Below are positions 36,890 through 48,951 of a DNA stretch of 64,000 nt, piece by piece. Both the position numbers and the translations under genes were made by a program. The DNA lies in the NCBI RefSeq assembly GCF_022539315.1, contig NC_066323.1, positions 11,707,219 to 11,771,218 of the forward strand, in the 5' to 3' direction. How positions within the stretch are numbered: the stretch's first letter is position 1; the number at the start of each line of letters is the position of its first letter. The notes beneath the pieces were generated by a model. That model saw only the letters and a program-made list of their open reading frames with translations. It was not told the origin of the DNA and ran no database searches. The stretch comes from Serinus canaria (taxonomy: Eukaryota; Chordata; Aves; Passeriformes; Fringillidae).

Positions 36890-37240
36890 TGTTGAAGTTT
36901 TCCGCCATCCTGGATGGAGTCAGATTAATGACAGGACCAAAGACTGACCAAAATAAAAGTTTAGCATCAAAGAACTAGTTTTGGTATGTTTTTTGGTTTG
37001 TTTTTTTTTTTTTTTTGCTATTAAAAATGTACTTGTTACAGACAGCATTTGTTTTTAGGGTAAAGATTTCAAGCACAAAAGAGCTTTTGATTTTCATGAC
37101 ACCAGTATTTTAATAAAACCAGATTTTTTAATGATAGCATTTTGAGGTTTTTTCCTTTTGAATTTAAATTAGAAACTGGAGTTGGAAATATTTTTAAAAA
37201 TCAAAACTTCTGGCTAAAATGCTTCTTTTTGACCAGTTCA
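36890..37240. other. AT-rich block with poly(T)
   Basis: A frame-poor AT-rich stretch containing a 16-base T run at 37001-37016. The left part (36890-36960) includes GTCAGATTAATGAC, a homeodomain-type core. No gene is seen. Confidence 0.4.
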
Positions 37241-40200
37241 GCTAAATCCCCTCCTTTTCCAAAGCAGCAGGAGCTCCCAGGACTTGGCAGGGTTGGGTTC
37301 TTGTCAAATCATCCTCTCTTGTCATGGTGGGAGAGTGATGGTGATCCCCAGACCTCTCCCAGGGCCAGTGGTGACAGGCAGCTCATGGTGTCATAGTGCT
37401 GACTCTGGGGAAACCTGTGGGGCTGGGGGATGATGACAGTCCCTTTCTTCTGGTGTGGGGACAAGACATGCCCCTTGGAGACAGCCACCCAACATGGGAG
37501 TTCAAGCAAGGTGGCACCTCTGTCCCATGTGCAGGATCCCCACACCCTTCTAAGTACCCATAGGTGCCTCTCAGGGCTCCTGGGTTTTGCAAGCTCAGGG
37601 TAGCCAAGGGGCTGTGGAACCTGCTTTGCTGCTTTCCACCCTTTGTGCTCCACAGGCTGCACACAGCAGTGCAGGATCTGCTGTTGGAGGGCTTGGGCCC
37701 ACTGCTGGGGGCTCAAACTGTGGCAGCCCCTTGGCCAGGTTTCCTGAGCTGCCTTATGGCAGCAGGTGCCCTGAATTTGAGCCGTGGGCTGCGTTGGGTG
37801 TTGAGAGGTCAGGGTGGCTCTGCCATCCCAGCAATGTGCCCGCTAAGCAGGATCAGCAGTGAGGAGAAATGTTATCCTGATGAGTGCTCAGCGACTAAGG
37901 TCAGAGCAGAGGGGAAGCTATCGGACCCCTCGGCCTGCTGGCAATCCCCTGATGGTATTTTTGTTGCCCTGCTTGCCAAACCTGCTGCCTCCCAGCTGGC
38001 TGAAAGGGAGGGAGCTGTGGGGTTGTGCTCTGTGCTGCTGCAGTTGTGCCTTCAAGCAGCAGGGTCAGTCTGCACAGTGGCACCTCTGGCAGCAGTGGGG
38101 AAGCCCTGGCCCCATACACAGAGGAGTGTCCAGGAGCATCCCAGCTATCACCCCAGCACTGGGTGATGGCAGACAGCTGTAGACTCCTCTCACACTGCAG
38201 CAGTGCTGTGCAAAAGCCAGCCAGGGGACACTGGAGAGCAGTGGGACTGGGGCAGCCAGCAGCTCCACCATATCTCTGTGCTCAGCCCTCTCATGCACAG
38301 CACACCATTTCTTAGTTTGCTGGTAGGTGATAGGTGTAACTGCTAAAAGAGCATTCAGATGTCCCCTGAGAAGGAAATTTGGAAAGCAGGTAATTATCTT
38401 TAGAGCTCCCAACAACCTCTAGCACCCCCAAACTCTTGAGTTAGGAAACAAAAACTACCCATCATCAGCATTCTTCTTGCCCCTAATTTCTGAGCATTCA
38501 GCTGATATTGCAGGCTGCTTTCAGCAGGCACAAGGACACAGCCAGTGCCTTTCCCATGGGATGGCTCTGCCCAGCTGGGCCACACAGAGCTGCTCACTGA
38601 TGGTACATTTGTGATCCTGGGTGCTGCTGGGCACCTCCATGAACACAGGAGAGGTTTAAGCAACCTAATTCACTCTTCCAACTTTTGCATCACATGAGAA
38701 TCAAACGTTGCCTAGCAGATACAGCTGGGACATAAACACAGCCATTAGCACTTGTGGACATGTATGATCCATGCTCCAGTGACTCACTGGGGAGGGGCAG
38801 AGGGACAAGGGGAGCCCAGCCTGCCTTTAAAAAGGATCTGGACCAGCACTACAGAGATGATGAGCTGCCATAGCACAGGGCTCATTAAATCTCACACTCC
38901 ATGTTTCTTCCTCCTGCCAGTGCAATCAGACCTCTGTGGAGTGTCAGTAAGGCTAAGGCTTATTTGGAATTGAGCTTGTAAGCCTGGGAAAGATTTGGCT
39001 GATCCTTCATGAATATTTGACTGATGCATTTGGAAAGTGTAACAAAACCCAAACCAGAGAAGGGTTGCAGGAGCTGTTTGCTTTTCTTGCTCTGTTCTGG
39101 CAAGGAGAAGCTGATGACCCCAAGCCTCAAAGCACAGTTCCTCCTCATGTGAGTTGTCCCAAGTCAAGGGCTTTCAAGCAAGGACTTTAGGTCTAAACCT
39201 AATGCTGAGAGCAAATATTTTCTCCACTTGAGAGGCCGTGTGGGGATACTTGCAGTCAAGTAGGGGTGCAGGAGGCACAATCTTGCAGTCAAGGTTTGCC
39301 TCTGCTCCCAGGATGGACACAGCTCTGTACAGGTGAAACATCAGACATTGCCCTTGCAATGTGAAAGGATGTGAGCCATCACACTGGTGGCCAGGCAGAG
39401 AAAAAGATGCCAGTAAGGTCCTGGAGCCCCAGACTTTCTCACTGTGCTGGAGCTTGTCCACAGTGGAAGCCACACTGCTTTCCTTGGTTTGCAGAGATAA
39501 GCCCCAGCCATGATGTCCAGTCAGTGCCTGGGTCAGGGTTTTCCCAGAGCCTAGGAGCATTTGCATCCACTGTTTGGCTTGGCCCACGGTCTCTAACACC
39601 CCACGGCCTCATTCTGTACCCACTAATATCATCATCTGTCTGGCAGCAGCAGATTCCCAGTCTGCACAGATGCTACCCAGGAAAGACTCCAAGCTAATTT
39701 TATTATCACTTTGGTTTGTTTGGGTTTGGGCAACAGATTTACAAAGGGGTGAAAGCCTGAGATCTGCTTCTGCCTGTCCCTCTGAATTTGCATAGCTCTA
39801 ACCAGATAGTCAGCATCACTCTCCAAAAGTTTCTGAAATAGCAAAAGGTGCTCAACATGCTGACTGGAGTCATTAAGAAATCAGTAGTAGGGCACTATCA
39901 GGTATATTCCAGCTCTCCACTGGCTGCAGAGCATCCAGATAATTTTTTGGTGAAAAAGGAGTAAGTCTACCTCTCTTCTCACCCCTTAAAGCTATCACTG
40001 ACAATGGACCCATCTTAACATTTGTGCAAACATATCAAAAGCTGTGGAATCAAGTCTCAGGTGAATTGGGCATCTGAGCATGGGTTGGTCAAGCAACAAG
40101 TCCTGGGCACCACAGAGCCTGGGGAGCTGGCTCTGCTACTGAGCAGCACTCTTACTTTAAGGGGACCTGGTGGGAGATGTTTTAGGGGTCTGCAGGCACA

Positions 40201-41559
40201 AGGTCAGCACTGGACCTATCAAAGAGCACTGCAGCCAGCTGCGCTGGCAGAGGTTAAGGGCATGTCGACAGCACAATTTCAGACTGCAGCCATACTACCC
40301 TGCTTATTACAAGAACCTCAGCCACCCTAATGGGAGCTGCAGCTTCCTGTAGAAGAGGTTCTCACCAAGTGTGCTCCCCAAGAGTCACTGGTGCTAACCT
40401 GGGCCAGGAGCTATGGCAGAGATGCTCCTGGGACTGACAGACACAGGACACACTGCAGGTCGGGGACTGTTGTCCTTGTTCTACCTGGTTTGGGATGTAG
40501 GCAGGAGTAGGAGAGCGGGGCAACGCTGCAGAAAAGCAGAGGGTAGAGAAGCTAAGGAGCTTTATTTTAATTGACCCAGGTTCACTGAGCCTGCCAAGTT
40601 AATGAGTCCCCAGCAAGCAGCTCTAATGAGAGCTCATGGCAGGCCTAGGAAAAGGAGATGAAAATGAGGGCAGAAATAGGTGCTTGTCTGTAGAGCCTGG
40701 TTGGCTGGGACCAGCACGGCAAGGAGGAAGCTGAGGAGGGCTGGCAGCAGGCACAGAGGCACCAGCCAACCATTGAACACGCTGCTTCAGTGCTTTGCAT
40801 TGCTGCCCTCCTGCCAAGCCCCAGCCCGGCTCTCCTGCTCCCTGGGTAGGCAATTAATCCCCTGGCAGGGAGCTGGGGGGAAAAAGGGGACAGGCTGTTC
40901 CCCACCCTCTATTCAGCTTGGTATTGCTTTTGTGTGTGTTGAGAGCTGCTGGCAGTGGGGGCTCCCGCAGAGAGGCAGCCAACCCTTCCACACAGAGCTG
41001 AGGTCCATGCTGATGCTCCAGCACCAAGCTCCTCTGGCAGATGCCATGCTGAGGGCCACTGCAACACCCTAAAGGGCTGTGGTGGGCAAGGAGGATGCTG
41101 GAGAAAAGGAAGGGGGCTGAGCGCTCCCCCAGCAGCTGGAATGTGGGTTCAGGAGCATCCCCCCAGCACACAGCACCGTCTGCTTTCTCTGGGTGATGAG
41201 GGCAGGCATGTCCAGTGCTGGAGCCAGGGCCGAGCCCATGCCAGGCAGGCTGACCATGGCCAGGGCTCTGGCCGGCTGCAGGCACCATGCAGCCTGAAAG
41301 GGGCCATTGTCTGCCCAGGGCTTTGAAGACGAAGAGCCTTGTACAAGTGCCAGGTGGTGAGAGTTCGGCATGGGAGCAGCTCCTGGCTCCCCGAGTGGCT
41401 GCTTCTGTTCTCAGCACCCCACACCCTTCATCTAGGGGGAAAAAAAAAACCAACATAAACAACATAAAAGTGCAGGGAAACAACTGTTTCTAAAGGAAAA
41501 CCAGGTCAGCAGGCCTTCCTTCACCACCCGCGGTGGCTGTAGCAGGCGCTGGGGGCTCA
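37241..41559. other. non-coding stretch, no gene seen
   Basis: Frames up to 209 codons overlap on both strands in GC-rich parts, with no family resemblance. A 12-bp direct repeat CTTGCAGTCAAG occurs twice, about 33 bp apart, near 39249 and 39282. Confidence 0.5.
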
Positions 41560-42200
41560 GATGTTCTTTGTCACCCACAGGGCTGGGGGCTGGCAGGGGA
41601 CCCACGCTGAGGGGAGTGGAGTGGGAGTGCACCGGCGTCCCAGGGCGGCCAGCCCAGCTCCTGTTCCGGGGCCAGGGCCGGGGCTGGGGCTGGGGCAGGG
41701 CAGCTGCTGTGAGTTCACTGGAGCAGCACTTTCCCACAGTCTGGAGAAGTGACACATGGCTCTCACACATTCCTGCGCCGGCAGGCTCGGCCGCGCTTGG
41801 CCGGCAGTCAAGGCGGGAGGGAGGGAAGGGAGGCTGGGAGGCCTGAGGGAGGCTGCGGCTGCTGTAGCTACTGATTAGCAGGTTCCGACGTTGGCACCAG
41901 CCCTGCCCGCAGAGGGAGAAGGCAGCGGAGGGGGCAGAGCCAGCCTGGGCTCAAGGAGCTTTGTGCGAACAGCTTAACACTCTGGGACAGGCTCTGATCC
42001 AAGCCTTCCCCTGGGGGTTTGGCTCCCCTTTGTCTGCCCGGCTTTGCCTGGCCCGCGGCGCCATGCCCGGCAGCCCACGCTCCCTGCCCGCGGCACCGGC
42101 ATCTGCCCGCGCTGCCCCGGCACCCCTGGTGTCCCTCGGTGTTCCCCCGGCACAGGTGGGTCTGCATGGGCCAGGGCTGGTGCCCGGGGGAAGCGCTGGA
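41560..42200. promoter_or_regulatory. GC-rich block with G-quadruplex motif
   Basis: GC-rich with two modest CpG clusters (41620-41815 and 42040-42125). A plus-strand run at 41668-41700 has six G runs of 3-4 with short loops. The segment TGATTAGCAGGTTCCGACG near 41870 keeps CpG in lower-GC context. A promoter role is possible but unsupported by any exon. Confidence 0.25.
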
Positions 42201-42243
42201 GCCTGGAGAGCAGCACAGTTGTTCCTGCCAAGCAGCAGGCTCG

Positions 42244-42277
42244 CTTCCCAGGCAGGCTGGCCAGCTTGCCTGGGGAG
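42244..42277. repeat. 34-bp near-perfect palindrome
   Basis: The centre is GGCC with no spacer. Positions 42247-42274 are self-complementary over 28 bases with a single G.T pair (42255 with 42266). A second G.T (42246 with 42275) and two more matches extend it to 34 bases. The duplex could extrude a GC-rich cruciform and an RNA copy would fold tightly. Confidence 0.85.
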
Positions 42278-44447
42278 ACAGGCAGGGGGTGCAGAGGATT
42301 GGCAATGTCCCAGAGCAGCCGTGGGTGCTGGGGCAGCCCAACAGAGCACCTGGAGAGGTGTCAGATGAGATCCTGGTGGGGAAAGGAAGGGTCTTCCCAC
42401 ATACTCCCTAGGACGGCCATGAAGAAGCAGCTGCCCAGGGTCTGGACCCTCTTTTCAGGCAACATTTTCCCTCACATAAGCTTTTATTCACATGCATTGG
42501 GGTTTTTTTTCTGAATTTGTGCTGACTTCAGAACCTCATTCCACACATGGGCAAAGGCTGAGGGTCTGAGTTTCCAAGCCCATAGAAACATTTTGCAGGT
42601 TCCCAGGAGGCCCAGGCAACTATCTTCCAGGGCCTCAGCTGCCCGGTTGCTCCCAGCCCTGCCTTGCAGCCAGGAGACTTGTTCCAAGCCCTTGCCCTTG
42701 CTCAGGGAAAGGCCCTTGTGTCAGGAAATGAGGTGTACCCAGGTGTACCCAGCTCCTGCCAGGAGCAGGATTGGGCTGCACGCCGGGTTGGTGATTCAGT
42801 GTGCTGGGACTGGCATTGCCCCATCGGCTGGAGCAGTCCAGGTGGCTCCCAGCCCGCCTCCGCCGGGGCCTCCATCCCACAGAGCTGGCACAGGGCCTGG
42901 GGCAGTGGCTGTGGGGCTGGGCTGGGGGGAGCTGCTCCTCACCTCTGCTGAGGTGAACCCTCCCTTGTGATAACATCAGTTTCCCAACCCTGCAGAGGCT
43001 GCAGTGCTCATTCCCATGGAGCACCTGTGGCTTCAGTCCCTTTTCTCTGGCAGCCCAAAGCAAGGACAGGCACGTCATGGTCCCTGCTGCATTCCACCAT
43101 TGCCCAACTTTGTGGGAGGAAGGAAGAGGCTGAAGATGACCTTGCCTTTGCCTGCCTCCCCCTTCCTCTCTCATGAGGGAGACTCCCAGGCTGAGGTGTA
43201 AGGACTGCAGTGTTCCACGTCCCAAGGTACTCTGCTTGGCAGCAGGGACAAAGACTTGAGTGAGCTGGCAGTGACATCATGCTGCCCAGATATCTCTATC
43301 CTACTGTCACATCTCAAAGCCCTGCCAGGCTCTCACTGACATTGTATGTTGAACTCCCAAAAATTCCTTGGGCTCATCCAGCTCTTGCCCAGGTCCCCAC
43401 AGGTTTACACAGCTGAGCCCTGAGACTGCCCCCAGGGCAAGGCAGCTGGTGGCCACGGCCTTAACTGGGGCAATGGCAGCTCCAGCTCTGCCCCACTCAG
43501 CCTGTGGGAAAGTCCTCTCTTGCCTGTTTCCACTCCTGTTTTGTGTATTCAGGCCACAGGTTCTTCTTTCCTGAGCCTGGAGCTGCTCCAGCCTTAGGTG
43601 GGGTGTCTTGGTACTGTCATGCAAAAGCTGTGGCAATCTGAGTGCTACACCACCACAAGCAATTGCATTTACAAGTTTCCCAGTCCTCCCAAAGTCAAAG
43701 GAGCTGGTTTCATGCCTTCCTGCCTGTTCGCCTTCGCTTGCTCATTTTGTTTGATTCCAGACTAACCATGACCTTCTCAAAGGCTGGAAAGGGCTTTTCA
43801 CCAAACAGCTGGAGGCAAACCTGGGATGGCCTGGGGATTCCAGACAATGCAAACATTCTCTTTTATCTTACCTATGTATTTTTGCTCCTCCCAATTAGCT
43901 GCCTGCTCTGTCTGATCCCCATTTCCCTGCGGTTCCTTCCAGCAGCCCTGCCTTAGAAGCATTTTGGTGGAGAAGCACATCTCTGGCCCTTCTGACAGCT
44001 CTGTGGTGGGAGTGGGTGCTGGCCCTGCACTCAGGCACCAGTGAGGCTCAGCAGGCACTGCTGCTGCAGCTCATGGCAGCCTGAGCTTTTGGCCACCTCT
44101 TCTGCAGGGTTCACTGCAGGAGCTCTTGCCCCTGTCCTCATTACAGGTGGCAGGAACCAGACACGTTGAGTGACTGGGGGCTGCTTAGGCATCCTCCAGG
44201 GAAGAAGCATTTGCTTTCAGAGCTTTGTCTCCTCTTTCTTCTCATCTTCACAAAACCTCCAAGAAAAGCTGAGGGGAAAAGAAGTTGAACAAGAATGTGT
44301 GTCACAGTTGGCTGTAAGGACCAAGTCTCTAGCAGTGATAATTGGAGTGGGCAGACTCCTGCAAGTCTTGGGGATAGAGCCTGACTTTCCATTTTTCTGC
44401 ACTGGGAGGAGGGAAGAGCATCCATCTCTTCTTTCAAAAGGATTTAT
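42278..44447. other. non-coding stretch, no gene seen
   Basis: Frames up to 196 codons lie on both strands of GC-rich DNA without family resemblance. A perfect doubling of AGGTGTACCC is at 42731-42750. Confidence 0.5.
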
Positions 44448-44719
44448 AAAAAAAAAAAAAAATTAAAAATGTAGGCTTCAATGGTACCACTAATTTGGTC
44501 TCAGAAAGGGTTTATTTGTTTGCCATGTGTGATCCCCAGGTCAGGGAAATCATAGTAAAGAAAACCACAATTTTCAAAATTCTCAAAATTGTGAAGGAAG
44601 CAGAACAGCCTAAAACCCTTTAAACTATTTGTTTTTACAAGAAACCAGATAGCTGGATCACTGTTATACAAGTGCTGCTGATATGTCCTCTCCCTGCACT
44701 TGGCTGTTACCTGGCCATT
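44448..44719. other. poly(A) tract and AT-rich stretch
   Basis: A 15-base A run at 44448-44462 is followed by AT-rich sequence with an inverted repeat at 44566-44593 (arms CACAATTTT and AAAATTGTG, 10-base loop). No gene is seen. Confidence 0.5.
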
Positions 44720-45160
44720 TCAAATATTATTTTTTGAAAACCACTTCCATAAATCAACAAACACACCCCAGCACCAGCAGAACAGCCTACACAGCTGGAG
44801 AGCTGGTGGCCACTGCCAGTCACTGGAGTAGAACAAACCAACGAGAACGCAAAGAAATGTGATTAATGAAAGACAGACCACAAAGCCTATAAAAACACAT
44901 TTCTTGCTTTTATTAGACCAAAGCAACTGTATGAAAAGGGCATGTGAGCCCAAGATGCCCAACCAGAGGAGGGCAAGGATTGCTACCGCCTTGTAAACTT
45001 GAGGTGTGCAGAACCTCTGCCTCCCTCTCCTGCTTCCTGTCACCCCATGGATGGGGGGAGAGGATGCTGCACCAGAGCATGCCTGGCTAGCAGGGACAGG
45101 CATCCTTGCTGGACCCAGTGGGTAGGGAGGAGACAGGCACAGCAGGATGGTGGCACTCAT
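44720..45160 (-). other. open frame with three hydrophobic stretches, doubtful gene
   Basis: A 146-codon minus-strand frame starts at an ATG in weak context and ends at TGA. The first 54 residues are compositionally ordinary. The last 92 or so contain three hydrophobic segments of 20-25 residues separated by a lysine-rich loop (SNKSKK) and a tryptophan-rich piece. This would suit a small multi-pass membrane protein or an exon of one, and an AG precedes the hydrophobic part (cacacctcaag). I recognise no family. T-rich DNA readily produces hydrophobic frames by chance, so I consider coding unlikely but worth a conservation test. Confidence 0.12.
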
Positions 45161-45640
45161 GAAAGGATGGGTGTTGTTGAGTGTCCAGCACTGATGTGTG
45201 GGATTTGTGCATCACACAGCTGGGGGGAGAATGCAGCAGCATTTTATCAGGTGTGTCTCACTCACCAGGGCCTCCCACCTGGGGAAATGTTATTTTTGCC
45301 TTCCGAGATACTTCTTCTCATGTTAAAAATAAAATGTGGAAGGGAAGTATTTGTTGTCACCCTTGGTTCAGCTTAGTGGAAACAGTAACAACAGTGGGAG
45401 CTCAAGGAGGAGATCAGCAGGGCACCCTCCCTTCCCTAGGAAAATAAAAGCTACTCTACATCCCTGCTACTGGCACAGCCTGGGCACAGATATTAAAAAA
45501 AAAAAAAAAAAAAAAGAAAAGAAAAAGAAAGCCCCTTTTTCTGCTCTTCGAGGCAAGATCTCCTCAGCGAGTGCTGGCAAAGAAAGGCATCTTGTTCAGG
45601 GGCTCTGAAAGGCAAGATGAAAGGGGAAACCTACATTTTT
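45161..45640. other. non-coding stretch with poly(A)
   Basis: A 21-base A run at 45495-45515 grades into GAAAA repeats. No gene is seen. Confidence 0.6.
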
Positions 45641-45770
45641 CAGCCCAGCCTGTTTCTGACATGGGAAAATAGCACAGACAAGAATAGATAGCTTGTTGGC
45701 TCATTTTTTCCTTGACAGATTATCTGTGTGAATGCACCGTATTAAGCCGGGAGTAAGATGCCAGGACCCC
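45641..45770. promoter_or_regulatory. candidate regulatory block
   Basis: TTGACAGATTATCTGTG near 45712 combines a TGACAG core (TALE type), AGATTA (K50 homeodomain type) and a GATA-type TTATCT in an 11-bp odd palindrome CAGATTATCTG. It is followed by CACCGTATTAAGCCGGG with surviving CpGs. Function is inferred from motif density. Confidence 0.28.
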
Positions 45771-47143
45771 CCCACCGTGGCTCTCCCCCTTCCCAGCTAC
45801 CTTGAGAGCAGTGAGGAGTGAGGAGCTGTGATTTGTGAGTGTGCAGGGCTCTGGAGGAGCACAGGGCAGCCATCCATCACCGACCACCTATTCTGCCACC
45901 CCTCGTGTGCTCAGCAGCCTTCTGCCCCCGCACTCAGGCTCCTGCATGCCCTAAAAATAAAACTGTAACCATGTCAAAAGTTAAGCTCGGGTTAGGAGGA
46001 ACTGTGCTGAGATTAATTTAGTGATGCACCCTGCAAAACATGTCCCAGCAGAACCTACCACCAGTGGGTGGTGGTGTCAGAGCAGGACCTGCTGCCATGG
46101 TGGGACAGGAAAGGATGACCGTGGCCATCAACAGCCCATGGGGGCCTGGGCTGGTGCCAGCACTGCTCTAGGGTGGCACTTGAGCCCCCGAGGGAGTTTG
46201 GCTCCAAATGCTGCTGCTGTGGCAGCTCCCTCCCATGGTGGCTTTGGCTGCACTCTCAGTAGCTCAGAGCCGTTGTTCCCAGCCCAGCACATGGGTCATT
46301 AGCTGTGGCTGGCTGTGTGACCCACCAGCACTGTGACCCATGACCACAGCTCTGCCAGGCACCACGTCATTAAAATAAATGTGCAGGTGCCACACTTAGA
46401 GCTTGAGGGAGGCTCACACCAGCCTCCTGCCTGCCCGTCTCCCAGCTGAATCAGGTTTGCACACTGCAAAGAAAGCAAAAATGGCTCAAGTGAGGGCTCT
46501 GTGGATGCCTGGGGGAAAGCTGGCGCTGCCTCCATGGGCAGCAGAAGCATGGCACCATCAGTCCTGCTGCTCCTATCAGTGGGGTCATGCTCTTTGCTTC
46601 TCTTTTGAAATGAAGCCCTGCCAGAGGGCAGAATATGTGGCTGCCTTGCAGAGCCCCAGGCATGCCCAACCAAAAAGCCTCACTTAGGTCTGAAACAACA
46701 CAACAGCCAAAAGAATGCAACTAGAAGTCCTGTGCATTTTGGATCATCTTTGTCATCTTCTAAGCCATTTGACTTCCAGGTTTTACCCCACAGGTGGAAG
46801 GAAGAAGTAACCGAGTTATCAGATGATGACTTTCCTTTCCTCACAGGGCTCCAATAGAGCTTCCAAGCCACCATGCCCCAGGTGCAGTAAGAACCTGGTC
46901 ACCAGTAGTACCAAAATGCAACTACTGAGGCATGAGAGGACAATCAGGGAACGTGCTTGGCCAGACCATGGGTCAGTGGGAAGATCTCCCCAGATCTCCT
47001 CTCCTCCAGCACCTGGGATGCTCACTGGGCTGAGCAAAACCTGTCTTGCGTCTCCCTGCATCCTGCCAGCCCAGCAGCTGTGTGCATGCGTGTGCGGGTG
47101 TGTCTGCCCAGGCGTGCAGCAAGGTGCTGCCTCCTGCCTGGGC
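45771..47143. other. non-coding stretch, no gene seen
   Basis: Chance frames only. A good acceptor-like tract ending CTCACAG occurs at about 46847 with a donor-like CAGGTGCAG about 35 bp downstream. The interval is too short and unmatched to call an exon. Confidence 0.5.
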
Positions 47144-47177
47144 TGTGTGTGAGTGTGTGAGTGTGTGTGTGTGTGTA
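47144..47177. repeat. TG microsatellite
   Basis: Alternating TG interrupted by two GA steps. It produces the His-Thr run in an overlapping minus-strand frame, marking that frame as spurious. Confidence 0.9.
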
Positions 47178-47660
47178 CAGGGAGGCCTGTTTGCATATGA
47201 AAGTGGCCGTGTGCTCCGGAGGGCTGTATCATTTATTGTATGATCTTATCTGGCGCGTGCCTCAGCCGCCCTTTCCCACACTCTGCATGCTCTGCTGCCA
47301 AGGCCCCGGGCTTAGCCTGTCAGCATTACCCGGGCTCAGCAGGCAGGCAGTAATTCCCTGAATAAAGAAAACATTTTAAGGTTTGACAAGTCCAGCATTT
47401 GCATGTCTGTTTTCAGAGAAATAACCATCTCAGGGGATTAAGCCCTTTTTTTTCCCATCCAGCCCAAAGTATGAAAACATTCTTGACATAGTTGCCTGAA
47501 AAAAGGATTTCTATAGAGTAAAATACCTTGTGTCCTGCGTGAGTCCAATGATTTGCTTTGGGCGGAAGGGAAAAAAAAAAAAACAGAAAAGGAAAAAAGA
47601 AATAAAAGAGGCGCTCCAGTCCAATAGGTTGTTGGTTTTAAAGTGGGTGAAACGCGCCAG
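47178..47660. promoter_or_regulatory. candidate enhancer block
   Basis: It starts with TTTGCATATGAAA (POU-like core) and ATCATTTATTGTATGATC, keeps isolated CpGs (47206-47268) and continues frame-poor to a 13-base A run at 47571-47583. Regulatory role inferred. Confidence 0.28.
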
Positions 47661-48209
47661 CAAGCACCATGGATCCCAGGCGCCGCACACCCCGGGAAGG
47701 ATTTGCATCCCTCCCTCACTGCCTACCTCTTTGTGCAGCACCGGCAGTGCCTGTGCACAGGGCTCCCCGTGGGGCTCGACTCAGCATCAGCATTACTGCT
47801 GAGCTGAATGAACCCCCCTGCTCAGCAGACCCAAGGAGGAGCTCTCACTTTGCCAAATTCAGGCTTCCTAGGATTTAGCCCTCTGGTGCACTGGGGATAC
47901 TGGGAGAGACCAGTCTTTGTCCCAGTACTGTCTGGCAACTCCTGTGCTGGCAGCTGCCTTTGGAGCCCTCAAGCAAGAAGGTGCACGTGGGAATTACACA
48001 CACATGCCAGCCTCGGGCAGGGCTGGTGATGAGCACCCTTCACTCCTCTGGGTTCTCCACCACGCTGCTGCTCTGCACACCCGGGATGCTCCCAGCTGTG
48101 CTGGCCACCGGCTCCCATCCCGCCAGGGCTGGTGGTGGAGCCTGGCGCGGCTGTTTGTAATTTGTCAGGGTGCTTTGCCTGCCTCTCCCCACCTCCCCCC
48201 GTGAGCACA
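47661..48209. other. non-coding stretch, no gene seen
   Basis: Moderately GC-rich with overlapping frames under 110 codons. No repeat family is recognised. Confidence 0.5.
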
Positions 48210-48690
48210 CTGGCTTTCTTCACAGCTAAATGAGGCTTTAAACCAGGGGATAATACAGCTTTAACACGGAGAGGCTTAAAAAGCAAAAGTGAATCATTTC
48301 TCAGTTCTCCTTCCCGTAATCTCTCCTGGTAACATTAATTATGAGTTTGCGCAGAGTGCCCCAAGGCAAGCGCTGCTTTCCCAGGACAATTAAAGTTACT
48401 TAATTATTAAAAACCGTGTGTGCTGTTCCTGTGCGCTCCCCAAAGCACCGTGAGGCAGGCGGCCTGCCTCAGCTCACACACTTTCTCAGGGCAGCGATTG
48501 AAGCGTCTGTGGGAAAGTCTGTTCCTTTGTAATTCCTCCGGCATAATCTCCACAAATCCCACCCCAGGCCCGCGCCCTGGAGGGTGAACGAAGCCGGCGG
48601 CCAGCCCCTGCCCCCGGCCTCACGTGCGGGGTGGCAGCACTGGGCAGGTGGCAGGGTGCCGGGCACGGGTGCTGGCCAGGCTGCTCGCTG
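48210..48690. promoter_or_regulatory. candidate enhancer block with odd palindrome
   Basis: An AT-rich left part with ACATTAATTATGAG and CTTAATTATTAAAA cores passes into a CpG-retaining GC-rich part (48540-48640). The 21-bp odd palindrome at 48451-48471 (10-bp arms, one central G) lies between them. The alternation of TAAT cores and surviving CpG is typical of conserved vertebrate regulatory DNA, but conservation is untested. Confidence 0.32.
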
Positions 48691-48951
48691 CGGGCAAAAG
48701 GGACCTTGGGGAGCCTGCATTTCAGTGTGGAAGGTGCTAAACTCTCTTGCCACTGCTCCAGGCTCACAGCAGGGCTACCCAGCCAGATAGGCAGCAAATG
48801 GCTTTGCACCAAAAAACCTCACTTTGCCAAAGGCCAGGTGTTGCCCTGACAGACAAGTCCTGCTGCCCTGGTGCGTCCCTCTCCTTGCAGCAGCTCCAGG
48901 CTGTGCACACAACAGCTGCTGTCCAGACACCCATAACACTTCCCTATCTCT

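Noticed and set aside
37876..37905. CTGATGAG resembling a hammerhead ribozyme core
   Set aside because: No GAAA partner and no flanking stems follow.
46847..47000. Zinc-finger-like CPRC...HER segment after an acceptor-like CTCACAG
   Set aside because: The second histidine and the normal C2H2 spacing are missing, and no adjoining fingers occur.
46819..47232. His-Thr repeat protein on the minus strand
   Set aside because: The repeat is the TG microsatellite at 47144-47177 read in reverse.
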